Below are positions 17,074 through 27,257 of a DNA stretch of 64,000 nt, in pieces (position 1 is the first letter of the stretch; each line of letters begins with the position of its first letter). This DNA is from Sphingobium sp. CAP-1. Its GTDB lineage: Bacteria > Pseudomonadota > Alphaproteobacteria > Sphingomonadales > Sphingomonadaceae. Location of the stretch: NCBI RefSeq assembly GCF_009720145.1, contig NZ_CP046252.1, positions 2,808,001-2,872,000 of the forward strand, in the 5' to 3' direction. The position numbers and the translations under genes were made by a program. Under the pieces are notes generated by a model. The model was given only the letters and a program-made list of their open reading frames with translations, was not told the DNA's origin and searched no databases.

Positions 17074-17117
17074 GAAAATCGCCCTATCGCGATTCCGCCA
17101 AAGGGGAAAGGACGCAA

Positions 17118-18077
17118 TCAGGCGGCGATCGTGGCTTCCGCTGTCGTCGGCCGGCGGTGGACGGCGATGCAACTGACGACGCTGGCAATGACGAGGAGGA
17201 AGGCGGCACCCTCCAGCAGCGTCGGCAGCCGCTGTTCCCACAGAAAACCATAGAGCAGCGCGAAGCCGGTTTCGAACAGGATCATCTGTCCCACCATGGT
17301 CAGCGGCAGCAGCCGGCTCATCCGGTTCCACAGCGCATTGCCGACGATCGAGGCGAGCAGGGCGACAGCGATCGAGACAGTCGCGAACTTGCCCCACGCG
17401 GCGGCGTCATGATCGCCCAGGCCAAGCAGCAGCACGACCGGCACGAACAGCAGCGCCTGCGCCCCGGTGGCGAGGCCGATCAGCAGGTTCCAGTCCTGCG
17501 CCGGCATGTCGTCCTGCCGTCGCAGCCAGTGATTATTGCCGATGGCGAAGGCGGTCCAGGAGGCGAGCGCGCCGACCGCGCAGAAAAAGCCGGTCAGGCG
17601 GGTCGCGACCGGGGCCGATCCGGGCATCATCACCGCTTGCCAGCCGATGCAGACCGCGCCTGCGACGCAGAGCAGCAGCGAGGGGGCGAGCCGTCGCAGC
17701 GGCATCGCGCCGGCTTCCCGGCTGCCGATGATCGTCACCGCGACCGGCAGAAAACCGATGACCAGCGAGGTCATGGCGATGCCGCCCATCTGCACCGCGC
17801 TGGCCAGCAGCACATAATAAAAGAGATTGCCCGCCAGCGCGAGCCAGGCCAGCGCCCAGAGCAGGCGCGGGGTCAGCCGCGCGGCGAGGGTGCGCCAGCG
17901 CGGGAAGATCAGGATCAGCGAGAGCGCGCCATAGGCCAGATAGCGGCCGACCGCCTGTTGCAGCGGGGTGAAGCCCCGGATCAGTTCGGGCGCGAGAAAG
18001 ACCAGCCCCCAGAGCGCGCCCGCGCCCATGCCGCATAGGAGGCCCGCATAAAGGGCGCCGTTCGAAGTCCTGGTCAT
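17118..18077 (-). CDS. DMT/EamA-family transporter
   Basis: A 319-aa inner-membrane protein with ten helices in two EamA halves (GAGALWGLVFLAPELIRGFT; GALASWTAFAIGNN). Likely an exporter of amino acids or metabolites. It is divergently transcribed from an Lrp/AsnC regulator gene with 97 bases between the starts, a common arrangement in which the regulator controls the exporter. The second EamA transporter in this window (rarD) is only distantly similar. Confidence 0.88.
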   Translation of the reverse strand: MTRTSNGALYAGLLCGMGAGALWGLVFLAPELIRGFTPLQQAVGRYLAYGALSLILIFPRWRTLAARLTPRLLWALAWLALAGNLFYYVLLASAVQMGGIAMTSLVIGFLPVAVTIIGSREAGAMPLRRLAPSLLLCVAGAVCIGWQAVMMPGSAPVATRLTGFFCAVGALASWTAFAIGNNHWLRRQDDMPAQDWNLLIGLATGAQALLFVPVVLLLGLGDHDAAAWGKFATVSIAVALLASIVGNALWNRMSRLLPLTMVGQMILFETGFALLYGFLWEQRLPTLLEGAAFLLVIASVVSCIAVHRRPTTAEATIAA

Positions 18078-18174
18078 ACCGCGTCCGCTGTTGATCGTTC
18101 GGCGCGGGTTTTATCATCATGTTGCTGAGAAGAATGCTCTTGATTGGGTGGTCAAATGCAACAATTACTCGATC

Positions 18175-18648
18175 ATGACTGTTTTCCGTTCCCTTGACCC
18201 ATTCGACCGGGCGATCCTGCGACTCGTGCAGCGCGACAACCGGATGCCGCAGCGCGCCATTGCCGAGGCGGTGAACCTGTCCACCGCCGCCGTGCAGCGG
18301 CGCATCGCGGCGATGGAGAAGGAGGGGGTGATCGCCGTCAACGCCGCGATCGTCGATCCCGATGCGGTGGGGCTGGGCGTCACATCGATCGTCGAAGTCA
18401 ATCTGGTCGATGAGAAGGCGGCGACGGTCGACCGGGCCAAGGCGCTGTTCCGCGCCGACCCCGATGTGCAGCAATGCTATTATGTGACCGGGGGGCGCAG
18501 TTTCATCATGATGATCGTCGCGCCCGACATGCGCAGCTATGAAGCCATCACCCGCCGGCTGTTCGCCGAAAATGACTCGGTCGCCAATTATAGCAGCTAT
18601 CTGGCGCTCGACCGGGTGAAGGCCGGGATGGAACTGGTGATTCCCTGA
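18175..18648 (+). CDS. Lrp/AsnC-family transcriptional regulator
   Basis: A 157-aa regulator with an N-terminal winged helix (LDPFDRAILRLVQRDNRM, then helix-turn-helix IAEAVNLSTAAVQRRIAAME) and a C-terminal RAM domain (VTSIVEVNLVDEK, CYYVTGGRSFIMMIVAPDM) that binds amino acids and oligomerises. ATG 18175 begins the conserved part; the frame is open to 18091 but the extra residues are not family-like. It probably regulates the divergent EamA transporter; I could not identify its operator. Confidence 0.92.
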   Translation: MTVFRSLDPFDRAILRLVQRDNRMPQRAIAEAVNLSTAAVQRRIAAMEKEGVIAVNAAIVDPDAVGLGVTSIVEVNLVDEKAATVDRAKALFRADPDVQQCYYVTGGRSFIMMIVAPDMRSYEAITRRLFAENDSVANYSSYLALDRVKAGMELVIP

Positions 18649-18664
18649 TCCGCCTTGCGGGATA

Positions 18665-19348
18665 TCAGGCCATGCCCAGCTTGTCGGCGTAGAGCATCCG
18701 CCCCGGTCCCAGCAGGCCCAGCACCTGTGGCACGATATGCGGGGCGACGGCGAAGCAGCCTTCGGAGCGGCCGCATTTGCCCCAGGCGGCGACATGATCC
18801 TCGCTCACATAATCGGCGCCATGGATGACGATGGCGCGCGATTCGGCGTTGCTGTTCTGCGGATCGAGGCCGAGCAGGCGCATCGACCGGCCATGCTGGC
18901 CGAAATACATCTCGCCGGTCTTGAACGCGCCCGAACTGCTGGCCAGCGAATCAGGCTGGTTGGAGAAGCTGTGTAGCCAGCCCGAATGGGCCGGGTCGGA
19001 GCCACGGCCATGGGCGACGAGATAGCTGCTGGTCTGCCCGCCGATCAGATCGACGATATGCATCCGCATATCCTTTGACGGGGCGTCGAAATCGACAATC
19101 GCCACGCGGTCACGCAGTTCGAAATGGTGGGCGTGATTGTCCAGAGCGGCCCTGGCCCGCTCCAGCAGCGAGGCATAGGGCTTTTGTGCGATGGCGCGCG
19201 GCGTCGCGGGAACCGGAGCGAGGCTCACGGGTTCAGGCCCAGGATTTTCTGGCGACCCTGTCGGCAGGGCCGCGCGGCCCATGCTGTCCGACAGGAATGA
19301 AAGAGCGAGTCCGCTTAAAGCGAACTTCGTAAAATTGCGGCGATCCAT
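18665..19348 (-). CDS. L,D-transpeptidase catalytic-domain family protein (YkuD_2 type)
   Basis: A 227-aa exported protein: N-terminal MDRRNFTKFALSGLALSFLS signal, a short Pro-rich linker, then a transpeptidase-like domain with the nucleophile in GRSEGCFAV (Cys at residue 198) and the upstream LVAHGRGSDPAHSG and IVIHGADY motifs. Members are predicted murein L,D-transpeptidases acting on peptidoglycan cross-links or lipoprotein anchoring. It is the last gene of a three-gene operon, 52 bases after a lipoprotein gene. Confidence 0.85.
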   Translation of the reverse strand: MDRRNFTKFALSGLALSFLSDSMGRAALPTGSPENPGPEPVSLAPVPATPRAIAQKPYASLLERARAALDNHAHHFELRDRVAIVDFDAPSKDMRMHIVDLIGGQTSSYLVAHGRGSDPAHSGWLHSFSNQPDSLASSSGAFKTGEMYFGQHGRSMRLLGLDPQNSNAESRAIVIHGADYVSEDHVAAWGKCGRSEGCFAVAPHIVPQVLGLLGPGRMLYADKLGMA

Positions 19349-19400
19349 GACGCCACTATAGCAAAGCTGCCGCCCCGGTTGAAGTCCGGGGCGTGCGCTT

Positions 19401-19715
19401 TCATTCGCCTGTCTGGCTCGTCCCGTCCGCGGGCTGGCTCTGTTCGCCGCCATCGGGCAGGCGCGCGGTCATGCCGGTGGCTTCGGCATCATCCTGAATC
19501 TGCTGCTGTTCCGATATGCTGGGCGGCGGCGCGGCCGGAGTCGCAGCGGCGTTGTTCTGCACGTCGGGCAGCGGCGCGTCGGGTTCCTCGACAATCACAT
19601 TTTCGACCGGCGGTTCGATCAGATTGTTGGTGGCGGTGGGCGCTTCCTCTTCCTTCTTGCCGCAGGCGGAGAGGAGGAGGGCGCCCGTCAGGGCGATGAG
19701 GGCGATTTTGCGCAT
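19401..19715 (-). CDS. Small lipoprotein, acidic and Pro/Ala-rich
   Basis: A 104-aa lipoprotein precursor with signal MRKIALIALTGALLLSAC and lipobox LSAC at residues 15-18. The mature part (KKEEEAPTATNN, EPPVENVIVEEPDAPLPDV) is low-complexity and probably disordered. Five bases separate its start from the stop of the upstream L,D-transpeptidase. Function unknown; its place between two transpeptidase genes suggests a role at the cell wall. Confidence 0.8.
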   Translation of the reverse strand: MRKIALIALTGALLLSACGKKEEEAPTATNNLIEPPVENVIVEEPDAPLPDVQNNAAATPAAPPPSISEQQQIQDDAEATGMTARLPDGGEQSQPADGTSQTGE

Positions 19716-19720
19716 GGGCG

Positions 19721-21184
19721 TCAGTCCTTGGAAGCGATCGTGGGGGTGGGGGCGGCGGTGGGATCGACCCGGCGGCTCGACGCCTCGATCTTCTGCGCGA
19801 GCAGCTTGTCCCAGCCATAGGGGTCGGCGCGGAAGCTGACCGTGCCATTATTGCTGGCGAAGGCGGTCCAGTAGAGCAGATAGACCGCCACCTGTTGCGG
19901 CAGCGACACGCGCTGGGTCTTGCCTTCGTCGATCAGCGTCTGAATCTGGCCGTTGAGCGTCGGGTCGGCGGCAACCATGCGTTCGGCCAGCGCCACCGGC
20001 TTTTCCAGGCGGATGCAGCCATGGCTGGCGAGCCGGTCATAGCTGGAGAATTTCCCGCGCGACGGGGTATCGTGCAGATAGACGGCGAAGGGATTGTTGA
20101 AATCGAATTTCAGCCGGCCGAGCGCGCTGCCCGGCCCGGCGGGCTGGACGATGCGCTCGCCGCCCTCCGGCGTCTTGATGATCTTGTAGCCCTGGCGCGC
20201 CAGCGCCGCCCGCCCCTTGGGAAAGAGTTCGCGGTTGGCGATCGACATCGGCACGTTCCACGGCGGATTGACGACGATCGAATGGATGGAGGAGGACAGC
20301 ATCGGCGTCTGGTTGGTCGGGCTGCCGGTGACGGCGCGCATCGACGTGACCGGCTGGTCCCCTTCGAACACGGTCAGCACGGCGGCGGCGATGTTCACCT
20401 GCACCCGGTTGACCGGCAGGCTGCGCGGCATCCAGCGCCAGCGCTCCATATTGGCCATGATCGCGGCGATACGATCATCCACCCCGACATTGAGCGCTTC
20501 GAGCGTGCGCGCGCCAAGCTGGCCCGTGGGTTCGAGGCCGTAGCGGCGCTGGGCGCGCTGGATCAGGTCGACAAGGGGTTCGTCGCGCGTGACGGCGGGA
20601 TCTTCCAGCGCGATGCGCGCGCGCACCACATCGGGCGCGGAACCGGCGGTCAGCGTCGGCCAGCCGCCCTTGTCGCGGATCGCCTCATATTTGGCCAACC
20701 CCTTGCGCAGCGTGTCATATCCGGCCCAGGGCGGAGTCAGTCCGCTGGCCCACACTTGCAGCCTGTCCTCGCTCACCGCCTTGGCGAGCGCGGGGCGCGG
20801 ATCGACGGCGGCGGGGCGCAGCGCCCAGACCTCCAGGAAGTCGGCGGTGTCGACCCGGCCGGTGCCGAGCGCCCTGGCGCGATCGAGCAGGGCGTCGACC
20901 AGCGCGTCGCCCTTCAGGGCGGCGCCTGCCTTTTGCCGGGCCATCAGCCCCTGCGCCGCACCGCCCCTCAGCCAGTCATTGGCCCAGCCTTCCTGCGCCG
21001 GCGACAGGGCCGGAATCGGCACCGGCGGGGGTGGGGCAGGGAGTGGCTGCACGGTCGGCGGGGTCTGGGGGGATGGGGCGAGCGTGGGCGCGACGGCAGG
21101 GGGCGTGGTCTGCGCGGCAAGCGGGACGGCGCCGATGCTCAGGAGCGCCAGCAGCGGAAAACGGATCAAATCGGGACGGTTCAT
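19721..21184 (-). CDS. L,D-transpeptidase, YcbB/LdtD-like
   Basis: A 487-aa exported murein L,D-transpeptidase that forms 3-3 cross-links. Signal peptide (PLLALLSIGAVPLAA), a long Pro-rich stretch at residues about 25-55, an all-helical scaffold, a PG_binding_1 motif (RRYGLEPTGQLGARTLEALN) and a YkuD domain whose catalytic motif SHGCIRLEKP places the Cys near residue 390. The start MNRPDLIRF (ATG 21184) matches the signal peptide; the frame is open to 21244. The gene is divergent from the deacetylase gene, with 58 bases between starts. Confidence 0.9.
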   Translation of the reverse strand: MNRPDLIRFPLLALLSIGAVPLAAQTTPPAVAPTLAPSPQTPPTVQPLPAPPPPVPIPALSPAQEGWANDWLRGGAAQGLMARQKAGAALKGDALVDALLDRARALGTGRVDTADFLEVWALRPAAVDPRPALAKAVSEDRLQVWASGLTPPWAGYDTLRKGLAKYEAIRDKGGWPTLTAGSAPDVVRARIALEDPAVTRDEPLVDLIQRAQRRYGLEPTGQLGARTLEALNVGVDDRIAAIMANMERWRWMPRSLPVNRVQVNIAAAVLTVFEGDQPVTSMRAVTGSPTNQTPMLSSSIHSIVVNPPWNVPMSIANRELFPKGRAALARQGYKIIKTPEGGERIVQPAGPGSALGRLKFDFNNPFAVYLHDTPSRGKFSSYDRLASHGCIRLEKPVALAERMVAADPTLNGQIQTLIDEGKTQRVSLPQQVAVYLLYWTAFASNNGTVSFRADPYGWDKLLAQKIEASSRRVDPTAAPTPTIASKD

Positions 21185-21242
21185 GCTGGACCAGATAGCG
21201 CAAAGCCGCCACGGTTCAAATCGCGATAGCTCAGAAAAGATC

Positions 21243-22139
21243 ATGCTGCACGTTGTTCACCATCCTGCCTATGTCTCTCCTGCAACGGTCGGGAGCGGAT
21301 TTCGTTTCGACAAATATGGGCTGGTGATGGATGCGTTGCGGGAAAGCGGCGCGGCTTTTCAGGTGTATGAGCCGCAACCCATGCCGCGCGACTGGATCGA
21401 GGCGGTGCATGATCCGGCCTATGTCGCGCAGGTGCTGACGCTGACGGTGCCACCGGAGAAAGAGCGGCGGATCGGCTTTGCCGTGACCGATCGGGTGATG
21501 CGCCGCTCGCTGCTGTCGCCGGGCGGGACATGGGCGGCGGCGAAGCTGGCGATGGTCCATGGCTATGCCGCCAATGCGGCGGGAGGCAGCCATCATGCGC
21601 TTAGCCATACGGGTGCGGGCTATTGCGTGTTCAACGACCTGGCCGTTGCGGCGAATCGGCTGATTGCGGAGGGGGATGCGGCGCGCATCCTGATCCTGGA
21701 CCTTGACGTGCATCAGGGTGACGGCACCGCGTCGCTGTTGGCCGGGCGGAGCGACATCTTCACATTGTCGATCCATGCCGAGAAGAATTTCCCGGTGCGC
21801 AAGGCGCGATCGACGCTGGACATCGGGCTGGCGGACGGGACCGGCGATGCGGCCTATCTGGCGGTGCTGGCGGATGCGTTGTCGCGCGTGCTGGCGGATT
21901 TCGCGCCCGACCTGATCCTCTATCAGGCGGGGGTCGACCCGCATGGCGACGATCGGCTGGGGCGGCTGGCGCTGAGCGACGCCGGGCTGGACGCGCGCGA
22001 CCGCTATGTCATGCGGCAGGCGCGCGGGCGCGGCGTGCCGGTCGCCAGCACCATGGGCGGCGGATATGGCGCGGATCGGATGGCGGTAGCGCGCCGCCAT
22101 GCCGACTGCATGATCCGCATGGCGCAGGAGATGGGTTAA
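21243..22139 (+). CDS. Histone-deacetylase-family amidohydrolase
   Basis: A 298-aa zinc-dependent deacetylase of the arginase/deacetylase fold. Motifs include GGSHHALSHTGAGYCVFND, the metal-binding LDLDVHQGDGTA (Asp and His) and YQAGVDPHGDDRLGRL, with STMGGGYG near the end. Bacterial members remove acetyl groups from polyamines, acetoin-like or other small substrates, so the true substrate is unknown. ATG 21243 is the first start that gives a family-like N-terminus (MLHVVHHPAYVSP). Confidence 0.9.
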   Translation: MLHVVHHPAYVSPATVGSGFRFDKYGLVMDALRESGAAFQVYEPQPMPRDWIEAVHDPAYVAQVLTLTVPPEKERRIGFAVTDRVMRRSLLSPGGTWAAAKLAMVHGYAANAAGGSHHALSHTGAGYCVFNDLAVAANRLIAEGDAARILILDLDVHQGDGTASLLAGRSDIFTLSIHAEKNFPVRKARSTLDIGLADGTGDAAYLAVLADALSRVLADFAPDLILYQAGVDPHGDDRLGRLALSDAGLDARDRYVMRQARGRGVPVASTMGGGYGADRMAVARRHADCMIRMAQEMG

Positions 22140-22229
22140 GCCCTTGCAAATCGGGCGCGACATTGGGATCAAAAGCGAAACGGCGCGCGCCCCGTGGGGA
22201 CGGGGCGGACCTTGGCCGAACGGGGGTTT

Positions 22230-25200
22230 ATGAAACATCTTGCCATCCTGCTTGCCGCCACCAGCCTGATCGCAGGGGCCGCCCATGCCGCCGACAAGCC
22301 GATCCTGGCGCCGGCCCCCGGCTGGGTGATTGCGCCCGGCGCGCTGCCGGAGCCGAACAAGGGCAGCGAAACCCCGATCGAACTGCTGCGATCGGACCAG
22401 CAGGCGAAGCTGGAGAAGGGGCGGCAGACGCTCTATTCCGACGTGGCGCTGCGGATCGTGACGCCGCAGGGGCTGGCGGCGGGCAATATCTCCTTCCCCT
22501 GGCGGCCGGAGACGGACGAACTGACCGTTCACCAGATCGTCATCCGCCGGGGCGAGCAGGTGATCGATGTGCTGGCCAGCCAGAGCTTCACCGTCATGCG
22601 GCGCGAGCAGAATCTGGAAAATGCGACGCTGGACGGGGTGCTGACCGCCAATATCCAGCCCGAAGGATTGCAGGTCGGCGACATTGTCGAATTCGCTTTC
22701 TCGGTCGCATCGTCCGATCCGACCTTTCAGGGGCATGTCGAACAGATCGCCGCCGCGTGGAACTTCCTGCCGATCGGGCAGGCGCGGCTGCGGATGCAAT
22801 GGCCCGCCAGCATGGCGGCGCGGGTGCAGGTCGGCGGCGGGATGCCGGCGATCAAACCGGTGCGCAAGGGCGACATGATGAGCATCGATTATGCGCCGCC
22901 CGGCGCGATCGAACCGATCATCCCGCCCAGCGGCGCGCCGGCGCGCTTCGCCACGGGCCGCTATGTGGAAGTCAGCGATTTTGCGTCCTGGGCCGATCTG
23001 GGCGCGCTGCTGGCGCCGCTGTATGAGAAGGCCGCGGCGTTGCCGGCGCAGGGCGCGCTGAGGGGCGAGTTGGACCGGATCGCGGCGCTGTCGCCTGATC
23101 CCAGGGTGCGGGCCGAAGCGGCGCTGGCGCTGGTGCAGGACCGGGTGCGCTATGTCGCGCTGGCGATGGGAACCGGCGGACTGGTGCCGGCCGACGCGGA
23201 CACCACCTGGTCGCGCCGCTATGGCGACTGCAAGGCAAAGACGGCGATGCTGCTGGGCCTGCTCCACGCGCTGGGCATCACGGCCGATCCGGTGGCGGTC
23301 AATGCGTCGTCGGGCGACGGCATCGACCAGCGGTTGCCGATGGTCGGCCTGTTCAACCATGTGCTGGTGCGCGCCACGATCGGCGGCAAAGTCTATTGGC
23401 TGGACGGGACGCGCACCGGCGACACCAGCCTGAACCGATTGCAGGTGCCCGATTTTGGCTGGGGTCTGCCGCTGACGGCCAGGGGCGCGGCGCTGGTCCG
23501 CATGGTGCCCGCGCCGCTCGACACGCCGGGCGAATCGATCGCGATCCATATCGATGCGACCGCCGGCCTCAGCATCCCCGCGCCGTTCAGGGTCGAAACG
23601 GTGATGACCGGCGATGGCGCGATCAGCACAAAGACCGCGCTCGCCAGCCTGACCGGCGCGGCGCGCGACGAGACGCTGCGCCGTTATTGGAAGGGGCAGT
23701 ATGATTTCGTCGAGATCACATCCACCAGCGCGACCTTCGACCCCAAAACCGGCGAGCAGCGGCTGGCGATGGAGGGGCTGGCGAAGATGGACTGGGACGA
23801 TGGCTGGTATGAAACCGACAAGATGCGCGTCGGATACAAGGCCGATTTCAGCCGCGACGCCAGGCAGGACCAGAAGGCGCCGTTCGCCGTCGCCTACCCC
23901 TATTATAATCGCGCGACCGAGACGATCCTGCTGCCGCCGGGCTTTTCCGGCAAGGCGGGGGCGGACAATGCCGATGTGGACGAGACGGTTGCCGGCATCG
24001 CCTATAAGCGGAGCGCGACGCTGACGGGCAATGTCTTTCGGATCGAGAAGAGCGAGCGCAGCCTGACGCCCGAATTTGCCGCCAGCGACGCGCCCGCCGC
24101 GCAGGCGGCGCTGCGGCGGCTGGCGGACAGGATCGTCTATCTGCGCAAGCCCGCCGGCTATCGCCGCACCGACAAGGAAGTCGCGGCGCTGGAGGCGGCG
24201 ACCCCGACTGGCGCGAAAGACTATGTCGAGCGCGGCCGGGTGCGGATGGATCGCGGCCAGTTCGCGGCGGCGAACGAGGATTTCACCAAGGCGCTGGACC
24301 TTGATCCCAAGGATGAATGGACCCGCGCCAATCGCGGCATCAGCCGGGTATGGCTGGGCGATTATGCCGGCGCCACGGCCGATCTCGACGCGGTGCAGGC
24401 CGCCAATCCGAAAAATCCGGTGGTGCCGCGCGCCCGCGGGCTGATCGCGGAACATAAGGGGCAATGGACGGAGGCGGTTGCCGCTTATAGCCAGGCGCTT
24501 GCGCTGGAGGAGGGGAACGGCTTTGCGCTGGGGCATCGTGCGATCGCGCAGCGTTCCGCCGGTAATAATGACGCGGCGCTGGCCGATTCGGCCGCCGCGC
24601 TCAAGCTGGACCCGCGTTGGGTCGACCTCTATCTGCTGCGCGCCAGCCTGTTTCGCAGCCGGGGCGACAGCGTCGCGGGCCTGAAGGAAGCTGCCGCGCT
24701 GGAAAGCGCCATGCCCGATACCAGCTATGCGCAGGTGGCGGCGGCCAACATCTATCATAGTTTCGGCGCGTGGGACGCGGCGCTCAAAGCCTATGACCGG
24801 GCGATCGCGATCAAGCCGGAAGCCTTTATCTACACCAATCGCGGCGCGCGGCGGCCCAAGGCCGATCTGGCCGGTCGGCGGGCCGATTTCGCCGAGGCGG
24901 TGCGGCTGGACCCCGACGATGCGAGCGTCTGGGCGGCGCAGGCCGATCTGGCGCGCGAGAGCGGCGACGCGAAGGATGCGATCCAGCGCTATTCGCAGGC
25001 GATCGCCAAATTCCCCGACAATGCCGACCTGCTGGCGGGGCGCGGTCTGGCCTATGATCTGGCGGGCGACCGGGCGGCGGCGGACAGGGATTATGCGGCT
25101 GCCCGCGCCAAAGCGTCGCTGCCGGTCATGCTCAACAATCTGTGCTGGAAGAAAGCGACCGCCGACAAGGCGACCCGTGCGACGATGGAATCGGCGCTGG

Positions 25201-25499
25201 CGGATTGCGACGCCGCGTTGAAGCAGACGCCCGATATGGCCGGCTTCCTCGACAGCCGGGGGCTGGTGCTGTTGCGGCTCGGCCGGACCGACGATGCGCT
25301 GCGCGATTATGACAGGGTGCTGGCCAAGGCGGGCGACTATCCCACCTCGCTCTATGGCCGGGCGCTGGTGTGGGTGGCCAAGGGGGATCGCACCAAAGCG
25401 GAAGCCGACCGCGCCGCCGCGCGCCGGCTCAACGCACGGATCGAAATCGAGTTCGAGGAATATGGCCTGCGCTGGCCCGCCGATGCGCCGCCGCGCTGA
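22230..25499 (+). CDS. DUF3857-transglutaminase-TPR fusion protein, exported
   Basis: A 1089-aa protein with a signal peptide (MKHLAILLAATSLIAGAAHA). Residues about 60-230 are DUF3857 (TVHQIVIRRGEQVIDVL and a PS-strand pattern), followed by a transglutaminase-like domain with a Cys-His-Asp triad: Cys in RRYGDCKAKT near residue 334, His in LFNHVLVR and Asp in YWLDGTRTG. After a further beta domain come TPR repeats from about residue 670 to the end (FAAANEDFTKALDLDPKDEW, WTEAVAAYSQALALEEGNG). DUF3857 proteins are widespread in Bacteroidetes and alphaproteobacteria with no settled function; a cell-surface role is probable. ATG 22230 begins the signal peptide. Confidence 0.88.
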   Translation: MKHLAILLAATSLIAGAAHAADKPILAPAPGWVIAPGALPEPNKGSETPIELLRSDQQAKLEKGRQTLYSDVALRIVTPQGLAAGNISFPWRPETDELTVHQIVIRRGEQVIDVLASQSFTVMRREQNLENATLDGVLTANIQPEGLQVGDIVEFAFSVASSDPTFQGHVEQIAAAWNFLPIGQARLRMQWPASMAARVQVGGGMPAIKPVRKGDMMSIDYAPPGAIEPIIPPSGAPARFATGRYVEVSDFASWADLGALLAPLYEKAAALPAQGALRGELDRIAALSPDPRVRAEAALALVQDRVRYVALAMGTGGLVPADADTTWSRRYGDCKAKTAMLLGLLHALGITADPVAVNASSGDGIDQRLPMVGLFNHVLVRATIGGKVYWLDGTRTGDTSLNRLQVPDFGWGLPLTARGAALVRMVPAPLDTPGESIAIHIDATAGLSIPAPFRVETVMTGDGAISTKTALASLTGAARDETLRRYWKGQYDFVEITSTSATFDPKTGEQRLAMEGLAKMDWDDGWYETDKMRVGYKADFSRDARQDQKAPFAVAYPYYNRATETILLPPGFSGKAGADNADVDETVAGIAYKRSATLTGNVFRIEKSERSLTPEFAASDAPAAQAALRRLADRIVYLRKPAGYRRTDKEVAALEAATPTGAKDYVERGRVRMDRGQFAAANEDFTKALDLDPKDEWTRANRGISRVWLGDYAGATADLDAVQAANPKNPVVPRARGLIAEHKGQWTEAVAAYSQALALEEGNGFALGHRAIAQRSAGNNDAALADSAAALKLDPRWVDLYLLRASLFRSRGDSVAGLKEAAALESAMPDTSYAQVAAANIYHSFGAWDAALKAYDRAIAIKPEAFIYTNRGARRPKADLAGRRADFAEAVRLDPDDASVWAAQADLARESGDAKDAIQRYSQAIAKFPDNADLLAGRGLAYDLAGDRAAADRDYAAARAKASLPVMLNNLCWKKATADKATRATMESALADCDAALKQTPDMAGFLDSRGLVLLRLGRTDDALRDYDRVLAKAGDYPTSLYGRALVWVAKGDRTKAEADRAAARRLNARIEIEFEEYGLRWPADAPPR

Positions 25500-25505
25500 C
25501 CCCGA

Positions 25506-26075
25506 TCAGTGCAGCGTGTCGCCTGGCGCCGGTCGGGCCTGTGCGTCCATCAGCTTCGCCGCGATCAGGCCCGCCGCCACCAGCCCGACGAAATCGCTGA
25601 GGGCAAGGTAGAGGATATAGGCCCAGGGCGCATGGTTGAACACGGCCTGTCCGATATGCAGCCACAACACCGCCGCCAGCGCGAACAGGATCGTCACCCG
25701 CGCCCGGCTGGCGAAATCGGTGAGCGCAAGGCGCAGCGCCAGAGCGATCAGCACGCCCACGACCAGTGACAGGACCAGCCCGCCGATCAGCGCGCCGCCG
25801 TCCATCACCGGGAAGCCGCCGCTATTGTAGAAGATCTGCGCCACCGGGCCACGGCCGTACAGGATGGTGCCCTGCGCCGTGGCGGGATCGGGGATGATAT
25901 AGACGCCGGTGCCGCCGGGGGTGAGCGCCTGTGCCAGTGCGGCTTGCAGATTGGCGCTGGCCTGATCGTCGGCGCGGCTGAGCGCCAGCGCGCTCAGGGG
26001 CGTGCCCCAGAAGATGAAGCCGGTGAAGAATAGAGCAAGGCCGCCGAGCAGGCCGCCGATAAGAGTCCGAACCAT
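25506..26075 (-). CDS. Four-helix inner-membrane protein, unknown function
   Basis: A 189-aa protein with an N-terminal membrane segment (LIGGLLGGLALFFTGFIFWG), a periplasmic loop (about residues 35-85, SANLQAALAQALTPGGTGVYIIPDPA) and three further helices (LIGGLVLSLVVGVLIALALRLAL; ILFALAAVLWLHIGQAVF; LSDFVGLVAAGLIAAKLM). Family unknown to me. It converges with the DUF3857 gene (6 bases between stops) and follows hisE by 69 bases on the same strand. Confidence 0.7.
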   Translation of the reverse strand: MVRTLIGGLLGGLALFFTGFIFWGTPLSALALSRADDQASANLQAALAQALTPGGTGVYIIPDPATAQGTILYGRGPVAQIFYNSGGFPVMDGGALIGGLVLSLVVGVLIALALRLALTDFASRARVTILFALAAVLWLHIGQAVFNHAPWAYILYLALSDFVGLVAAGLIAAKLMDAQARPAPGDTLH

Positions 26076-26144
26076 GATGTCCTCCCCCTGTTGTGATGCG
26101 AGGCTGACGCATCAACGCGGGGCGGGCAACATCTTTCCGTCGGG

Positions 26145-26467
26145 TCAGTCCTTCGGCCGCGCCGCCTTTTCGGCGATGCCCGACACGCCTTCGCGCCGGT
26201 CCAGTTCGTCCAGCACCGCGTCGAACGGCACGTCGAGGTCGGCCAGCAGCAGCAGCAGGTGGAAGAGGAGGTCGGCGCTTTCGCCGATCGCGCCGTCGCG
26301 GTCGTTCGCCATGGCGGCGATCACGGTTTCCACCGCTTCCTCGCCGACCTTCTGCGCGATCTTGGCGCGGCCCCTGGCGGTCAGCTTCGCGACATAGGAA
26401 GCCGACGGGTCGGCGCTCCGCCGCTGGCGGATGGTCTGTTCCAGGCTGTGGAGCGTATCGCGCATCG

Positions 26468-26471
<4 letters not shown>
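26145..26471 (-). CDS. hisE: Phosphoribosyl-ATP pyrophosphatase
   Basis: A 108-aa enzyme that removes pyrophosphate from phosphoribosyl-ATP, step two of histidine synthesis. The MazG-like fold is clear: SYVAKLTARGRAKIAQKVGEE, then EEAVETVIAA and the acidic DLLFHLLLLLADLDV. In this organism hisE stands alone and is not fused to hisI. Its start overlaps the hisF stop by 4 bases; last his gene of the cluster. Confidence 0.95.
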
Positions 26472-27244
<773 letters not shown>

Positions 27245-27257
27245 GACGCAATGCTCC

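Noticed and set aside
17074..17117. Fluoride riboswitch upstream of crcB
   Set aside because: Only 44 bases are present and they lack the conserved GGNGAUGGNG start and the pseudoknot pattern.
21231..24758. A very long open frame (over 1100 codons) on the minus strand
   Set aside because: It is antisense to the deacetylase and DUF3857 genes, which have clear families; its translation is Arg/His/Gln-rich without domains. This comes from high GC and codon bias on the coding strand.
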